64,000 nt of DNA from Balneolaceae bacterium. GTDB lineage: Bacteria > Bacteroidota > Rhodothermia > Balneolales > Balneolaceae. The stretch lies in NCBI GenBank assembly GCA_007693745.1, contig REDA01000039.1, forward strand, positions 1 through 64,000, given 5' to 3'. Shown here piece by piece: positions 17,231 through 25,798 of the stretch (position 1 is the first letter of the stretch; every line of letters begins with the position of its first letter). The position numbers and the translations under genes were made by a program. Under the pieces are notes generated by a model. The model saw only the letters and a program-made list of their open reading frames with translations. It did no database searches and was not told the DNA's origin.

Positions 17231-18238
17231 ATGAATTTTGAAACCACCTACCTCGGTCTGCGATTAAAAAATCCACTGGTTCCTTCAGCATCCCCGCTTT
17301 CGACCGAAACAGACACCGTCAAAAAACTGGAAGACGCCGGAGCCTCTGCCATCGTGATGTACTCACTGTTCGAAGAACAGATCAACATGGAAAATAAGGC
17401 TCTGGATCATTTCCTGAACAACCCCGGTGATAGTTTTGCCGAAGCGTTGAGTTACTTTCCTCAGCCTGATGAATATCACAATCTGCATGCAGAAGATTAC
17501 CTTGAGCAGATCAGAGAACTAAAAGAGACAGTCGACATCCCTGTCATTGCCAGCCTGAACGGAGTTTCTGAAGGTGGTTGGATGAAATATGCAACCCGAA
17601 TGGAAGAAGCAGGTGCAGATGCTCTTGAGCTTAACATCTATTACATTGCAGCGGATCCGGGCATGAGTTCAGAGGAAGTTGAATCTATGTATATCAACGA
17701 TCTCAAGGCTGTAAAGAATGCTGTGAACATTCCGGTTTCAGTTAAACTGGGCCCTTATTTCAGTGCTTTTGCCAACATGGCACTGCGGCTTGAAAATGCA
17801 GGTGCGGATGGATTGGTGCTTTTTAATCGCTTTTATCAACCGGATTTAAATCTGGAAACACTGGAAGTGGAGCCAAGTCTGGAACTGAGCAGCTCCTTTG
17901 AAAAACGGCTTCCTCTTCGGTGGATTGCCATGCTGAGGCCCCACCTGAAGGGAAGTATTGCTGCAACTACAGGTATTCACTCAGCTGAGGATGTCATTAA
18001 AATGACTCTTGCTGGTGCCGATGTTTCGATGATGGCATCCATCCTGCTCTTTAAAGGACCGGAGGTTCTGGGATCCATCCTCGATGAGATGAAAATCTGG
18101 ATGGAAGAAAAAGAGTACACCTCTCTGGAAGAGATGAAAGGGGCAATGAGTTCAGCATCTGTAGGTGATCCCGGTGCATTCGAAAGAGCCAATTATATCA
18201 AAATTCTACAGGGCTTTGATGTAAACACATTCAGGTGA
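17231..18238 (+). CDS. dihydroorotate dehydrogenase-like flavoprotein
   Basis: A 335-residue TIM-barrel protein of the class 1 dihydroorotate dehydrogenase superfamily. It opens with FETTYLGLRLKNPLVPSASPL, the usual FMN-barrel start, and has ALELNIYY and VSVKLGPYF strands of the barrel plus a phosphate-binding AATTGIHSAEDVIKMTLAGAD end. It is not likely to be the pyrimidine enzyme. Proteins of this type are often found next to nifJ, and this gene lies 137 bases after it. The substrate is unknown; a role tied to ferredoxin metabolism is inferred from position. Confidence 0.85.
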   Translation: MNFETTYLGLRLKNPLVPSASPLSTETDTVKKLEDAGASAIVMYSLFEEQINMENKALDHFLNNPGDSFAEALSYFPQPDEYHNLHAEDYLEQIRELKETVDIPVIASLNGVSEGGWMKYATRMEEAGADALELNIYYIAADPGMSSEEVESMYINDLKAVKNAVNIPVSVKLGPYFSAFANMALRLENAGADGLVLFNRFYQPDLNLETLEVEPSLELSSSFEKRLPLRWIAMLRPHLKGSIAATTGIHSAEDVIKMTLAGADVSMMASILLFKGPEVLGSILDEMKIWMEEKEYTSLEEMKGAMSSASVGDPGAFERANYIKILQGFDVNTFR

Positions 18239-18438
18239 GAACATGGAGGCTCTCATTTAATGAAAATCTCTTAAGTTATAGTTTAAATTAAATCTAAATT
18301 ACAGCCTGTAAAGTCTCTTTTATTGGATGAACTGAGTGATTTCACTACATTAAATAAAGGGATCAGCTTTAACACGTTTGAATTTCAAACTCAAGCTGAA
18401 TCAGTTACAGACAATCCTAACCATAAACAGAAGGAAGT

Positions 18439-18789
18439 ATGGCACTTTTAATTACAGATACCTGTATCAACTGCGGAGCTTGTGAACCCGAATGTCCCAA
18501 TCAGGCAATCTATGAGCCCGGAGCAGAATGGAGTATGGCAGAGGGCACGAATGTATCGGGAAGTTTTACCCTGCTGAACGGAACTGCCATTGATGCAGAC
18601 GAAATGCAGGCACCGCTCTCTGAAGATTTTTACTTTATCGTATCTGACAAATGTACCGGTTGTAAAGGATTTCATGATGAGGAGCAATGTGTTGTCTTCT
18701 GTCCGGTACCCGACTGTATTATCACAGATCCGGATCATGATGAACCGGAAGATGTGCTGATGCAGAGATACGACACTCTTCAGGGATGA
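18439..18789 (+). CDS. 2[4Fe-4S] ferredoxin, YfhL type
   Basis: A 116-residue dicluster ferredoxin. The first cluster uses C9, C12, C15 and C19 in CINCGACEPECP. The second uses C72, C75, C84 and C88, with the eight-residue insertion between the second and third ligands that marks YfhL or Allochromatium-type ferredoxins. This class has clusters of very low potential. Its place between the two 2-oxoacid:ferredoxin oxidoreductases makes it the obvious electron carrier of the block. A terminator follows. Confidence 0.93.
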   Translation: MALLITDTCINCGACEPECPNQAIYEPGAEWSMAEGTNVSGSFTLLNGTAIDADEMQAPLSEDFYFIVSDKCTGCKGFHDEEQCVVFCPVPDCIITDPDHDEPEDVLMQRYDTLQG

Positions 18790-18808
18790 ATTACTTCTGT
18801 TTTTAATT

Positions 18809-18841
18809 GGAGTGTAACGGTGGTTGCACTCCTTTTTTTTT
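18809..18841 (+). terminator. intrinsic terminator after the ferredoxin gene
   Basis: GGAGTGTAAC (18809-18818), loop GGTG, GTTGCACTCC (18823-18832), with one G-U pair, followed by nine T. It separates the ferredoxin transcript from korAB, which therefore needs its own promoter within the following 30 bases or depends on read-through. Confidence 0.85.
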
Positions 18842-18871
18842 GTCTGCCAATAATATCAAATCTAAAAAAGT

Positions 18872-20731
18872 ATGAAAGAGAGCGTCTTAACTCCCTCTAT
18901 GAACAGAGTGGTTGTAAGATTTTCAGGGGATTCCGGAGACGGAATTCAGCTTACGGGTGATCTGTTTTCCCAATCATCCGGGATAGCCGGCAATGACCTT
19001 ACAACAATTCCTGATTTCCCTGCCGAGATCAGGGCTCCACAGGGAAGCATTGGCGGTGTGTCAAGTTTTCAGATTCAGATTGGCGGAACAGAAATCTATA
19101 CCCCCGGAGATGCTGCAGATGTACTGGTAGTGCTCAATCCGGCTGCCCTTGCGGCCAATCTCTCCTACATCAAACCGGGAGGAACGATCATTGCTGACCG
19201 AGACACTTTCGTCCCAAAAAACCTGAAAAAAGCCGGATATGAAAGCAGTCCGCTCGAAGATGATACACTTGAGGATTTTCAGGTAATCCGTGCGCCGGCA
19301 ACCTCTCTTACAAAGGAAGCTTTGAAAGATCTGGGTCTTGATAATCAAGCCATGGCCCGCAGCAGAAATATGTTTGCCCTCGGCGTCGTTCTGTTCCTGT
19401 TCAGCAGGCCCCTGACAAAAACCGTTCGCTTTATCGAGCGTAAATTCAGCGGCAAACCCTCCCTGGTTGAAGCGAATGTGCGAGCTCTCGAAGCAGGGTA
19501 TAATTTTGCTCACAGTACTGAACTCTCCGGATCCTCAATCGTCATTCCACCTGCGAACCTCCCAAAAGGGACCTACAGGAATATCGACGGCAATACTGCT
19601 GCTGCCTGGGGTCTGCTTTCAGCAGCTGAAGCAGCCGGTCTGCGGCTCTCACTCTGCTCTTATCCCATCACCCCCGCTTCTGAAATTTTGCATGAGCTGT
19701 CCAAACGAAAGGATATGGGAGCCATTGTATTTCAGGCTGAAGATGAAATAGCGGCCGTCTGCGCCGCAATCGGTGCTGCTTTCAGCGGCAACCTTTCTGC
19801 CACCACCACTTCCGGTCCCGGGGCATCTCTTAAAACCGAAGCTATGGGTCTGGCAGTGATCTCTGAAATACCTCTTGTGGTTATCAATGTGCAACGCGCA
19901 GGACCCTCCACCGGGCTGCCCACGAAAACCGAACAAAGTGATCTGAATCAGGCTCTTTACGGAAGGCATGGCGAAGCCCCGCTTCCCATTCTTGCAGCAA
20001 GTTCCCCCGACGACTGTTTTTACTACAGCTATATGGCTGCAAAAATTGCGGTGGAACACACAACTCCTGTGATCCTTCTCTCCGATTCATATCTGGCGAG
20101 CGGAACCAGTCCCTGGAGAATTCCGGAAAAAGGGGATCTTCCGGATATTGAAATCCCGAAATTCAAGGGGGCTCCTGAAGAGTGGCAACCCTATTCCAGG
20201 TCTGAGGAGTTTCTGAACAGGAGCTGGATGTGGCCCGGTGATGCAGGATTTGAACACAGAATCGGCGGGCTCGAGAAAAAGGAGAATTCCGGCAATCTGA
20301 CTTACGAGCCTCTGAATCATGAACGGATGACTCAAATACGAAAGGAGAAAATAGAACGGATTTCGGCGAAAATTCCAGATCAAACGGTTCTCGGAGCAAA
20401 AAGCGGACACCTCCTTGTTCTGGGATGGGGCAGTACGCATGGCGCAATCAGCACGGCTGTATCTGAACTGATCGAAGATGGCGAAGATTCGATTGGATTT
20501 ACCCATTTTAACTACATTTATCCTCTGCCTGCTAATAGTAAAGATGTGCTGTCACAATTTGAAGAAATACTGGTTTGTGAACTTAATGATGGCCAGTTTC
20601 TGAATTATCTGAGAAGCCACTTTCCGCAGTTCACCTATCATAAATTTACCAAAGTACAGGGGCAACCTTTTTTCACTTCAGAAATTAAAGCTGCTATCAT
20701 CAACACACTTGACAACTCTCATGAAGACTGA
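18872..20731 (+). CDS. korA: 2-oxoacid:ferredoxin oxidoreductase, alpha subunit (gamma-alpha fusion)
   Basis: A 619-residue large subunit. Residues about 10-190 form the gamma domain (FSGDSGDGIQLTGDLF), and the rest is the pyrimidine-binding alpha domain with SYPITPASEILHEL and TTTSGPGASLKTEAMGLA. With KorB it converts a 2-oxoacid, most often 2-oxoglutarate to succinyl-CoA, and reduces ferredoxin. Specificity for 2-oxoglutarate is inferred from overall similarity and from the separate pyruvate enzyme upstream. Its 3' end overlaps korB by 11 bases. Confidence 0.92.
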   Translation: MKESVLTPSMNRVVVRFSGDSGDGIQLTGDLFSQSSGIAGNDLTTIPDFPAEIRAPQGSIGGVSSFQIQIGGTEIYTPGDAADVLVVLNPAALAANLSYIKPGGTIIADRDTFVPKNLKKAGYESSPLEDDTLEDFQVIRAPATSLTKEALKDLGLDNQAMARSRNMFALGVVLFLFSRPLTKTVRFIERKFSGKPSLVEANVRALEAGYNFAHSTELSGSSIVIPPANLPKGTYRNIDGNTAAAWGLLSAAEAAGLRLSLCSYPITPASEILHELSKRKDMGAIVFQAEDEIAAVCAAIGAAFSGNLSATTTSGPGASLKTEAMGLAVISEIPLVVINVQRAGPSTGLPTKTEQSDLNQALYGRHGEAPLPILAASSPDDCFYYSYMAAKIAVEHTTPVILLSDSYLASGTSPWRIPEKGDLPDIEIPKFKGAPEEWQPYSRSEEFLNRSWMWPGDAGFEHRIGGLEKKENSGNLTYEPLNHERMTQIRKEKIERISAKIPDQTVLGAKSGHLLVLGWGSTHGAISTAVSELIEDGEDSIGFTHFNYIYPLPANSKDVLSQFEEILVCELNDGQFLNYLRSHFPQFTYHKFTKVQGQPFFTSEIKAAIINTLDNSHED

Positions 20732-21746
20732 TGTAACTGCAAAAAACAGAAAACCACTCACCAGAAAGGATTTTGCCAGTGACCAGGCGGTAAGATGGTG
20801 TCCCGGTTGCGGCGACTTTATGATACTGGCTATCATGCAGAAAGCTTTCGCACAGATGGATCACCCAAAGGAGAAATTTCTGAGTGTATCAGGGATCGGA
20901 TGCTCTTCCCGAATCACCTACTATCTTGATACGTATGGTATTCATTCCATCCATGGAAGGGCTATAGCCGTTGCAACTGGTGCAAAGCTGGCAAAACCGG
21001 ATCTGAATGTCTGGGTGTTTACCGGAGATGGGGATTGTATGGCAATCGGAGGGAATCACTTTATCCACGCCTGTCGCCGAAATGCAGATCTGAATATTGT
21101 GATTTTTAACAATAATATATATGGCATGACCAAGGGCCAGTCCTCACCAACAACTCCTGTTGGGAAAAAGACCAAAACTTCACCTGAAGGGAGTTATGAA
21201 AATCCGTTTAATATCGGTGAAGTTGCAATCGGTGCAGGTGTCTCTTTTTTCGCGCGGGTACCCGATAACGATCCGCTGCTGATGGAGAAAATGATGCTCG
21301 AAGCTTATCATCATAAGGGAACATCTGTTATCGAAGTTCTGCAGAATTGTGTAATCTTTACTGACGGTATTCATGAGCAAATTACCGGAAAAGAGACGAA
21401 ACAGGATAATCAAATCGTCCTTGAAGAGGGAAAACCCATGATTTTCGGAAAAGAAAATGAACGGGGATTAACCACAAGTGAGATGCGAATTAAAACCATC
21501 CTTCCCGGACCCGACGCCGGAGAAGCCATGATTCACAATCCTGCTGATGACAATATCCCTCTTCAAATGGCTTTGGTAAAGATGCAGATCCCGGAACTGC
21601 CGGTTGCCACTGGTGTCATCAGGAAAGTGGATTCAGAAAGCTACTCTGCCTATGTTCATAAAATGATCGCAAGGGAACAGCAGCGATCTGAATTCAAAAC
21701 AACAAGTGACCTGTATCATAGCGGTAATACCTGGGAAATCGAATAA
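20721..21746 (+). CDS. korB: 2-oxoacid:ferredoxin oxidoreductase, beta subunit
   Basis: A 341-residue subunit that holds thiamine diphosphate and one [4Fe-4S] cluster. Ligands are probably C27, C30 (WCPGCGD), C61 and C210. The thiamine site reads TGDGDCMAIGGNH followed by FNNNIYGMTKGQ. The ATG at 20721 lies within the end of korA, consistent with translational coupling; a TTG 12 bases earlier is less likely. It is the last protein gene of the ferredoxin block. Confidence 0.93.
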   Translation: MKTDVTAKNRKPLTRKDFASDQAVRWCPGCGDFMILAIMQKAFAQMDHPKEKFLSVSGIGCSSRITYYLDTYGIHSIHGRAIAVATGAKLAKPDLNVWVFTGDGDCMAIGGNHFIHACRRNADLNIVIFNNNIYGMTKGQSSPTTPVGKKTKTSPEGSYENPFNIGEVAIGAGVSFFARVPDNDPLLMEKMMLEAYHHKGTSVIEVLQNCVIFTDGIHEQITGKETKQDNQIVLEEGKPMIFGKENERGLTTSEMRIKTILPGPDAGEAMIHNPADDNIPLQMALVKMQIPELPVATGVIRKVDSESYSAYVHKMIAREQQRSEFKTTSDLYHSGNTWEIE

Positions 21747-21864
21747 TTTTTTAAAAAATTTTTTAAGGATCTATATATTTGTTTTTTTTGATCTAACATA
21801 TCGTCCTTTTGCCAATTTTTATCGTTATATATTTCGCACATATTGACGAATACTAAAAATATTT

Positions 21865-22150
21865 GCTTATTACAGTAGATTCAGTTGTCACCTACGGGTA
21901 GCAGCTGAGTTCAGGGCAGCATGGAATGCTGACGGTAGTTCGAAGGTGTAAAAAGCTTTCGTGATTTCTGAAAGGAAGTCAAAACCGGATGCAGGAAAAG
22001 CTGATTCCGCAAGCCTTTTTCTTTGGAACAAGAGCTGGTGGCCCGGATGGTAAAAACCACGGTTTAGATCATCCTGAACAGAGGCGAAATCACTTAAACG
22101 TGATGGAGCAGCTTGTCACAGACTCCCACGGGAAAAGGCTTTTTTTTTGT
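21865..22150 (+). ncRNA. candidate structured RNA, unknown family
   Basis: A 465-base stretch without a credible gene shows many pairings. CACCT/AGGTG (21889-21893 with 21944-21948) encloses the perfect hairpin CAGCAT-GGA-ATGCTG (21917-21931). ATCAC-TTAAAC-GTGAT lies at 22089-22104. Two long-range matches exist: AAGCCTTTTTC (22011-22021) with GAAAAGGCTT (22132-22141), and GTTCAGG (21909-21915) with CCTGAAC (22073-22079). The first would close a domain just before a run of nine T, like a terminator. TTGAC at 21844 could belong to a promoter. I looked for RNase P, tmRNA and SRP core motifs and did not find them. The ends are approximate. Confidence 0.45.
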
Positions 22151-22181
22151 AAAAAAAAAGCCCTGAAAAATTCAGGGCTTT
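22151..22181 (-). terminator. intrinsic terminator of the Gfo/Idh/MocA gene
   Basis: Read on the minus strand: AAAGCCCTGAA, loop TTT, TTCAGGGCTTT, then a run of T (complement of the A9 at 22151-22159). It is an 11-bp perfect stem 31 bases past the stop of the minus-strand gene. It also faces the plus-strand RNA candidate, so it may stop both. Confidence 0.85.
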
Positions 22182-22211
22182 CCCCACCGGTAAACAGATT
22201 TCCATGTCAAG

Positions 22212-23522
22212 TCACACAAAGGGAGTGACGCCCGGCATAGGAACAGTCAGTGAGTCCGCATCCGGCACATCCGACCAGTCATTCAATTCTCTTCCCAGAA
22301 CTTCCCTGGAATTCATTGCATCCTCCCAGGTAATTTTCCTCCCGGTATAAGCTGCCATCCTGCCCATAATCCCCAGCATGGTACTGATGGTCATGAACTC
22401 CCCGTCATTGATCGGCATGCCCGACCTTATGGCTGCGAAAAGTTCATCATGTTGAGTCTGATACATCTCATTCTGCTCACCATCATACTGCCAGAATCCC
22501 CTCCTGTTTGTGATCTGTTCGTTACCGGATGCCAGAGCCAGACCGATTCCTTCCGTGCCAAAAATCTGAGCTTTGTAACTGTTTTCACAATTAGGTTGCT
22601 GTCTGCTGAAATGAAACCCTTTTGCCCCGTTTGCATACTCATAGACAATAGCGAAATGGTCATAAATATCTCCGAACATAGGGTCGGTTCGAACCTGCCT
22701 TCCTCCGGTTCCAACTGCACTTACAGGTAGCTGATCACCCATGGCCCACGACATAAAATCCAGGCTGTGAACTGCCTGTTCCACGATGTGATCTCCCGAC
22801 AGCCAGTTGTAGTAGATCCAGTTTCTGAGCTTGTGCTGTGCGGGTGTCCATTCCGGATTACTCTCTACTCCACGTGCCGCGCCGGTATTGTATGTATTGT
22901 AGATTGCCCGAATATCACCCACTGCCCCGTTTTTAATTCTTTCATAGAAAGCCCTTTTCGGATATTGATATCTCCAGCAGTAGCCTGAAACTATAGATAA
23001 ATGCGACTCTTTTGCCTTCGTAACAGCATCAAAAACCCGGCGGATACCCGGCCCGTCTACCGCTACAGGTTTTTCACAAAAAACATGAAGTCCTGCATCA
23101 ATCGCTGCTTCGAGGTGTCTCGGCCTGAAAAAAGAGGGTGAAGCCAGCAGAATTACATCAATTCCGCTGTCAACCACCTTCTGAAATCCGTCAAAGCCGG
23201 TAAAGACCCGGTCTGATGGCACATTGATCCGATCCCCGTGACGGGCTCTGAGTATGGTCAATGCGTTCTCAGCTCTGTCAGGGAAAATATCTGCAACTGC
23301 AATCAGTTCAACATTGGGATCCGCATTCAGTGCCTGGTTTGCAGCACCGGTCCCTCTGCCGCCACAACCCACCAATCCTACCTTTAGCTTCACATCCGGA
23401 CTCACGGGCGTCCCGGGCGCAACCAGCGGCCTTTCGGATGCACAGGCATTAAGAGTTAACATCCCCCCGGCTAGTGCAAGGCCGGACAGCTTCAAAAATT
23501 CGCGGCGGTTCTTTTCTTCCAT
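22212..23522 (-). CDS. Gfo/Idh/MocA-family oxidoreductase, Tat-exported, probable lipoprotein
   Basis: A 436-residue NAD(P)-dependent sugar-type dehydrogenase. The N-terminus has a Tat signal with NRREFLKLSG, a hydrophobic stretch, and an LNAC lipobox at about residues 24-27, so export with cofactor bound and lipid anchoring are likely. The Rossmann fold starts at KVGLVGCGGRGTG, and FCEKPVAVD is the conserved EKP motif. Such proteins in this phylum act on sugars or derived cell-surface compounds, but the substrate is unknown. It stands alone, with its own terminator. Confidence 0.9.
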   Translation of the reverse strand: MEEKNRREFLKLSGLALAGGMLTLNACASERPLVAPGTPVSPDVKLKVGLVGCGGRGTGAANQALNADPNVELIAVADIFPDRAENALTILRARHGDRINVPSDRVFTGFDGFQKVVDSGIDVILLASPSFFRPRHLEAAIDAGLHVFCEKPVAVDGPGIRRVFDAVTKAKESHLSIVSGYCWRYQYPKRAFYERIKNGAVGDIRAIYNTYNTGAARGVESNPEWTPAQHKLRNWIYYNWLSGDHIVEQAVHSLDFMSWAMGDQLPVSAVGTGGRQVRTDPMFGDIYDHFAIVYEYANGAKGFHFSRQQPNCENSYKAQIFGTEGIGLALASGNEQITNRRGFWQYDGEQNEMYQTQHDELFAAIRSGMPINDGEFMTISTMLGIMGRMAAYTGRKITWEDAMNSREVLGRELNDWSDVPDADSLTVPMPGVTPFV

Positions 23523-23828
23523 GATTTGATTAAATAATTACTGTTTATCCGAAACAGGTTATCTGTTGCATTATTGAATTTAACACAACCCGAATAAACA
23601 ATCTGTAAAATTATCCACTAGGCTTCCTTAATATTGTACAGCAAGAGGCTTTGAAAAACCGGGGATTTTGTACAAGATCAAAACGAAAGCAAATGTAAAA
23701 CCGAAGCCTGTTTGCCATACGTGAGAATTTTAAATTTGCAAGAACAAGGAAGATATTGGGCAAAAGAACAGTATTTCAAAGCCCCCCAGCTGTGAGATCT
23801 TCAGGGTTGTTCACCAGTAAAAAACGAA
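23523..23828. other. intergenic region, no gene seen
   Basis: About 300 bases between two minus-strand genes. It should contain the promoter of the Gfo/Idh/MocA gene near 23523-23600. A short minus-strand frame that overlaps the 3' part of the methyltransferase (23776-24024) has no homology I recognise and was rejected. No terminator was seen downstream of the methyltransferase. Confidence 0.6.
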
Positions 23829-24653
23829 TCAGATTTTTTTCGCCAGTGCGTATATTCCGTTCCCCTTGTAATTCCTCGTAAAAAGATCCGCACCGTTCAT
23901 TAATAATGCCGGTATAATCACTAAAGGATAGTATATGATGAGTGGCAGAATTGCAAAAATATGAAGCCGCGTAAACAGCAGCATAGGCCATTTCACCAAT
24001 AAAACCCAACCCCTCCTTCCCCACTTCCCGTAGGTGTAGTGCGTTTTGAGCGGCAGAAGATCGAGCCGCATCAGTTTCTGTTCAATTTCTTCCTTGGAGT
24101 AACCGGTTCTGGCATGCTCATCTACAAAGGTATCGTCTTCATCAGCATCCTCTTCAGAATAATGCGAGGGTGAATGCATCAAAAAGTAACCTCCCTTTAC
24201 TAATGAATTACTGATGTTGCGAATGGCCGTCAGATCATCCCCGATGTGTTCAAGTACATCGATGCAGATTACCACATCAAACAGCTCATCTGTCTGAAAA
24301 TTGAGCAAATCCTGATAATCAAATGAAATACGACCGGATGCTATCTGATTTGAAAAGTAGGCTCTGCTGTCATCCAGATAGTTCTCTTTGATATCTATCG
24401 ATGTAACTTTAACATTTTTAAAATGTTTAAGAATAAAACGGTCATACTGCCCGAAACCGGATCCTGCGTCGAGCAGTTTCCACTCACCTTTTTTCTCCAG
24501 CGGTCGGCATAATTCTCTCAATACAGAACGTATATGCCAGCTTCTCAGAAAAACAAGATCCAGAATCTGATAAAAGAATGTTCTGAGGATAGAAGACCTT
24601 CGTACAACTCCCGCCATAAGATCTTTTACCGGATCGTAGGCAATCTTGCTCAT
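23829..24653 (-). CDS. class I SAM-dependent methyltransferase, membrane-associated
   Basis: A 274-residue protein with a Rossmann methyltransferase core: the SAM loop LLDAGSGFGQYD (about 60-71), the acidic SIDIKENYLDDS, and VVICIDVLEHIGDD. After the core comes a hydrophobic region (about 217-255), likely one or two membrane-embedded helices, which is unusual for a soluble methyltransferase. It overlaps the upstream glycosyltransferase by four bases (ATGA), so the two work together, probably on a lipid-linked or surface glycan. The acceptor is unknown. Confidence 0.85.
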   Translation of the reverse strand: MSKIAYDPVKDLMAGVVRRSSILRTFFYQILDLVFLRSWHIRSVLRELCRPLEKKGEWKLLDAGSGFGQYDRFILKHFKNVKVTSIDIKENYLDDSRAYFSNQIASGRISFDYQDLLNFQTDELFDVVICIDVLEHIGDDLTAIRNISNSLVKGGYFLMHSPSHYSEEDADEDDTFVDEHARTGYSKEEIEQKLMRLDLLPLKTHYTYGKWGRRGWVLLVKWPMLLFTRLHIFAILPLIIYYPLVIIPALLMNGADLFTRNYKGNGIYALAKKI

Positions 24654-25630
24654 AAATGAAGTTTGTCTGAAACTTCTGGCCTTCTGCTCCGGATGTGCCA
24701 GCGATTGATCATTTCCCCCAAAAAGCCAATTGAAAAAAACTGTACTCCCAGCAATATCAACAGAATACCCAGAAACAGGAGCGGTCTGTTGGCAAGAGAT
24801 TGCCCCATGAAAATCTTCAGATATGAGAGATACGCACTAATCGCACCCCCGGCAATCAGAAAGAGGACACCAAACGACCCGAAGAAATGCATGGGACGCT
24901 GCATATAACGACTTACAAACAGAAGGGTGATTAAATCCAGAAACCCATTCAGAAATCTCGAGATTCCAAACTTTGTTTTTCCGTACTTCCTTGGATGATG
25001 TTTTACTTCCTTTTCTGTGATTCTGTCAAAACCGCGCCATTTGGCCAGAAGGGGAACATAGCGATGCATTTCGCCATACAGATAGATACTGTCCGTCACT
25101 TCCCTGCGATAGGCTTTGAGTCCGCAGTTAAAATCGTGCAGATGAATACCCGTAGTGAACCTGGTAACAGCATTAAAAAATCGTGAAGGAACGGTTTTGG
25201 ACAGAGGATCATGCCGGACCTTTTTCCATCCGCTGACCAGATCATATCCCTCTTCCAGCATTCGGATCAACTCCGGTATCTCGTTCGGATCATCCTGAAG
25301 ATCTGCATCCAGAGTGACCAGATAGCGGCCTTTTGCCTTGCTGAAACCTGCCTGCATCGCATCACTCTTTCCGTAATTTCTCCGGAACCGGATTCCCCTC
25401 ACTTCATCATACCTCTCTCCGATGGCCAAAATGGTTTCCCATGACCGATCCGTGGAACCATCATCAATAAATATGATTTCAAACGATCTTCCATTGAGAG
25501 AGGTCATTATACGTTCGGTTAGTTCTGTGAGGGAACTCTCCTCATTGTACAGTGGAATCACCACACTGATTCCCGTATCAGTACACACCGAAAAAGACTC
25601 TTCTTTGTATATTTCTTTTGTTAAAGACAA
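24650..25630 (-). CDS. family 2 glycosyltransferase, polyprenyl-phosphate type
   Basis: A 326-residue GT-A enzyme resembling dolichyl- or undecaprenyl-phosphate sugar transferases (DPM1, GtrB, ArnC). The N-terminal half has VVIPLYNEESSLTEL, FIDDGSTDRSWE and the DADLQDD metal motif. Two C-terminal transmembrane helices follow (about 230-255 and 270-300). It likely moves a sugar from a nucleotide donor onto a lipid phosphate at the inner membrane. The start is a TTG. It is cotranscribed with the methyltransferase and diverges from the MerR gene. Confidence 0.9.
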   Translation of the reverse strand: MSLTKEIYKEESFSVCTDTGISVVIPLYNEESSLTELTERIMTSLNGRSFEIIFIDDGSTDRSWETILAIGERYDEVRGIRFRRNYGKSDAMQAGFSKAKGRYLVTLDADLQDDPNEIPELIRMLEEGYDLVSGWKKVRHDPLSKTVPSRFFNAVTRFTTGIHLHDFNCGLKAYRREVTDSIYLYGEMHRYVPLLAKWRGFDRITEKEVKHHPRKYGKTKFGISRFLNGFLDLITLLFVSRYMQRPMHFFGSFGVLFLIAGGAISAYLSYLKIFMGQSLANRPLLFLGILLILLGVQFFSIGFLGEMINRWHIRSRRPEVSDKLHL

Positions 25631-25798
25631 TTGATAAGGATCTTACACGTACAACAAAGCAAAGTGGTTTAAGAGTTTCATATTTACCGGCAACATAAGA
25701 ACTTCCAATCCGAGTTGAATCTCCTGTTAGGATGCTTCTTCCAAATATATGAACAACAATTTCTCTGAATAATTCTGAAAATAGTATATTTTCCCGCT

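Noticed and set aside
21865-22150. RNase P RNA, tmRNA, SRP RNA or a cobalamin riboswitch
   Set aside because: Their core motifs were looked for and not found; the riboswitch reading also lacks a downstream plus-strand gene.
21989-22228. A 79-codon frame inside the RNA candidate
   Set aside because: It has no recognisable homology, no ribosome site, and its end reads through the terminator hairpin into the minus-strand gene.
23776-24024. Minus-strand 82-codon frame near the methyltransferase end
   Set aside because: It overlaps the 3' part of the methyltransferase in another frame and lacks any similarity.
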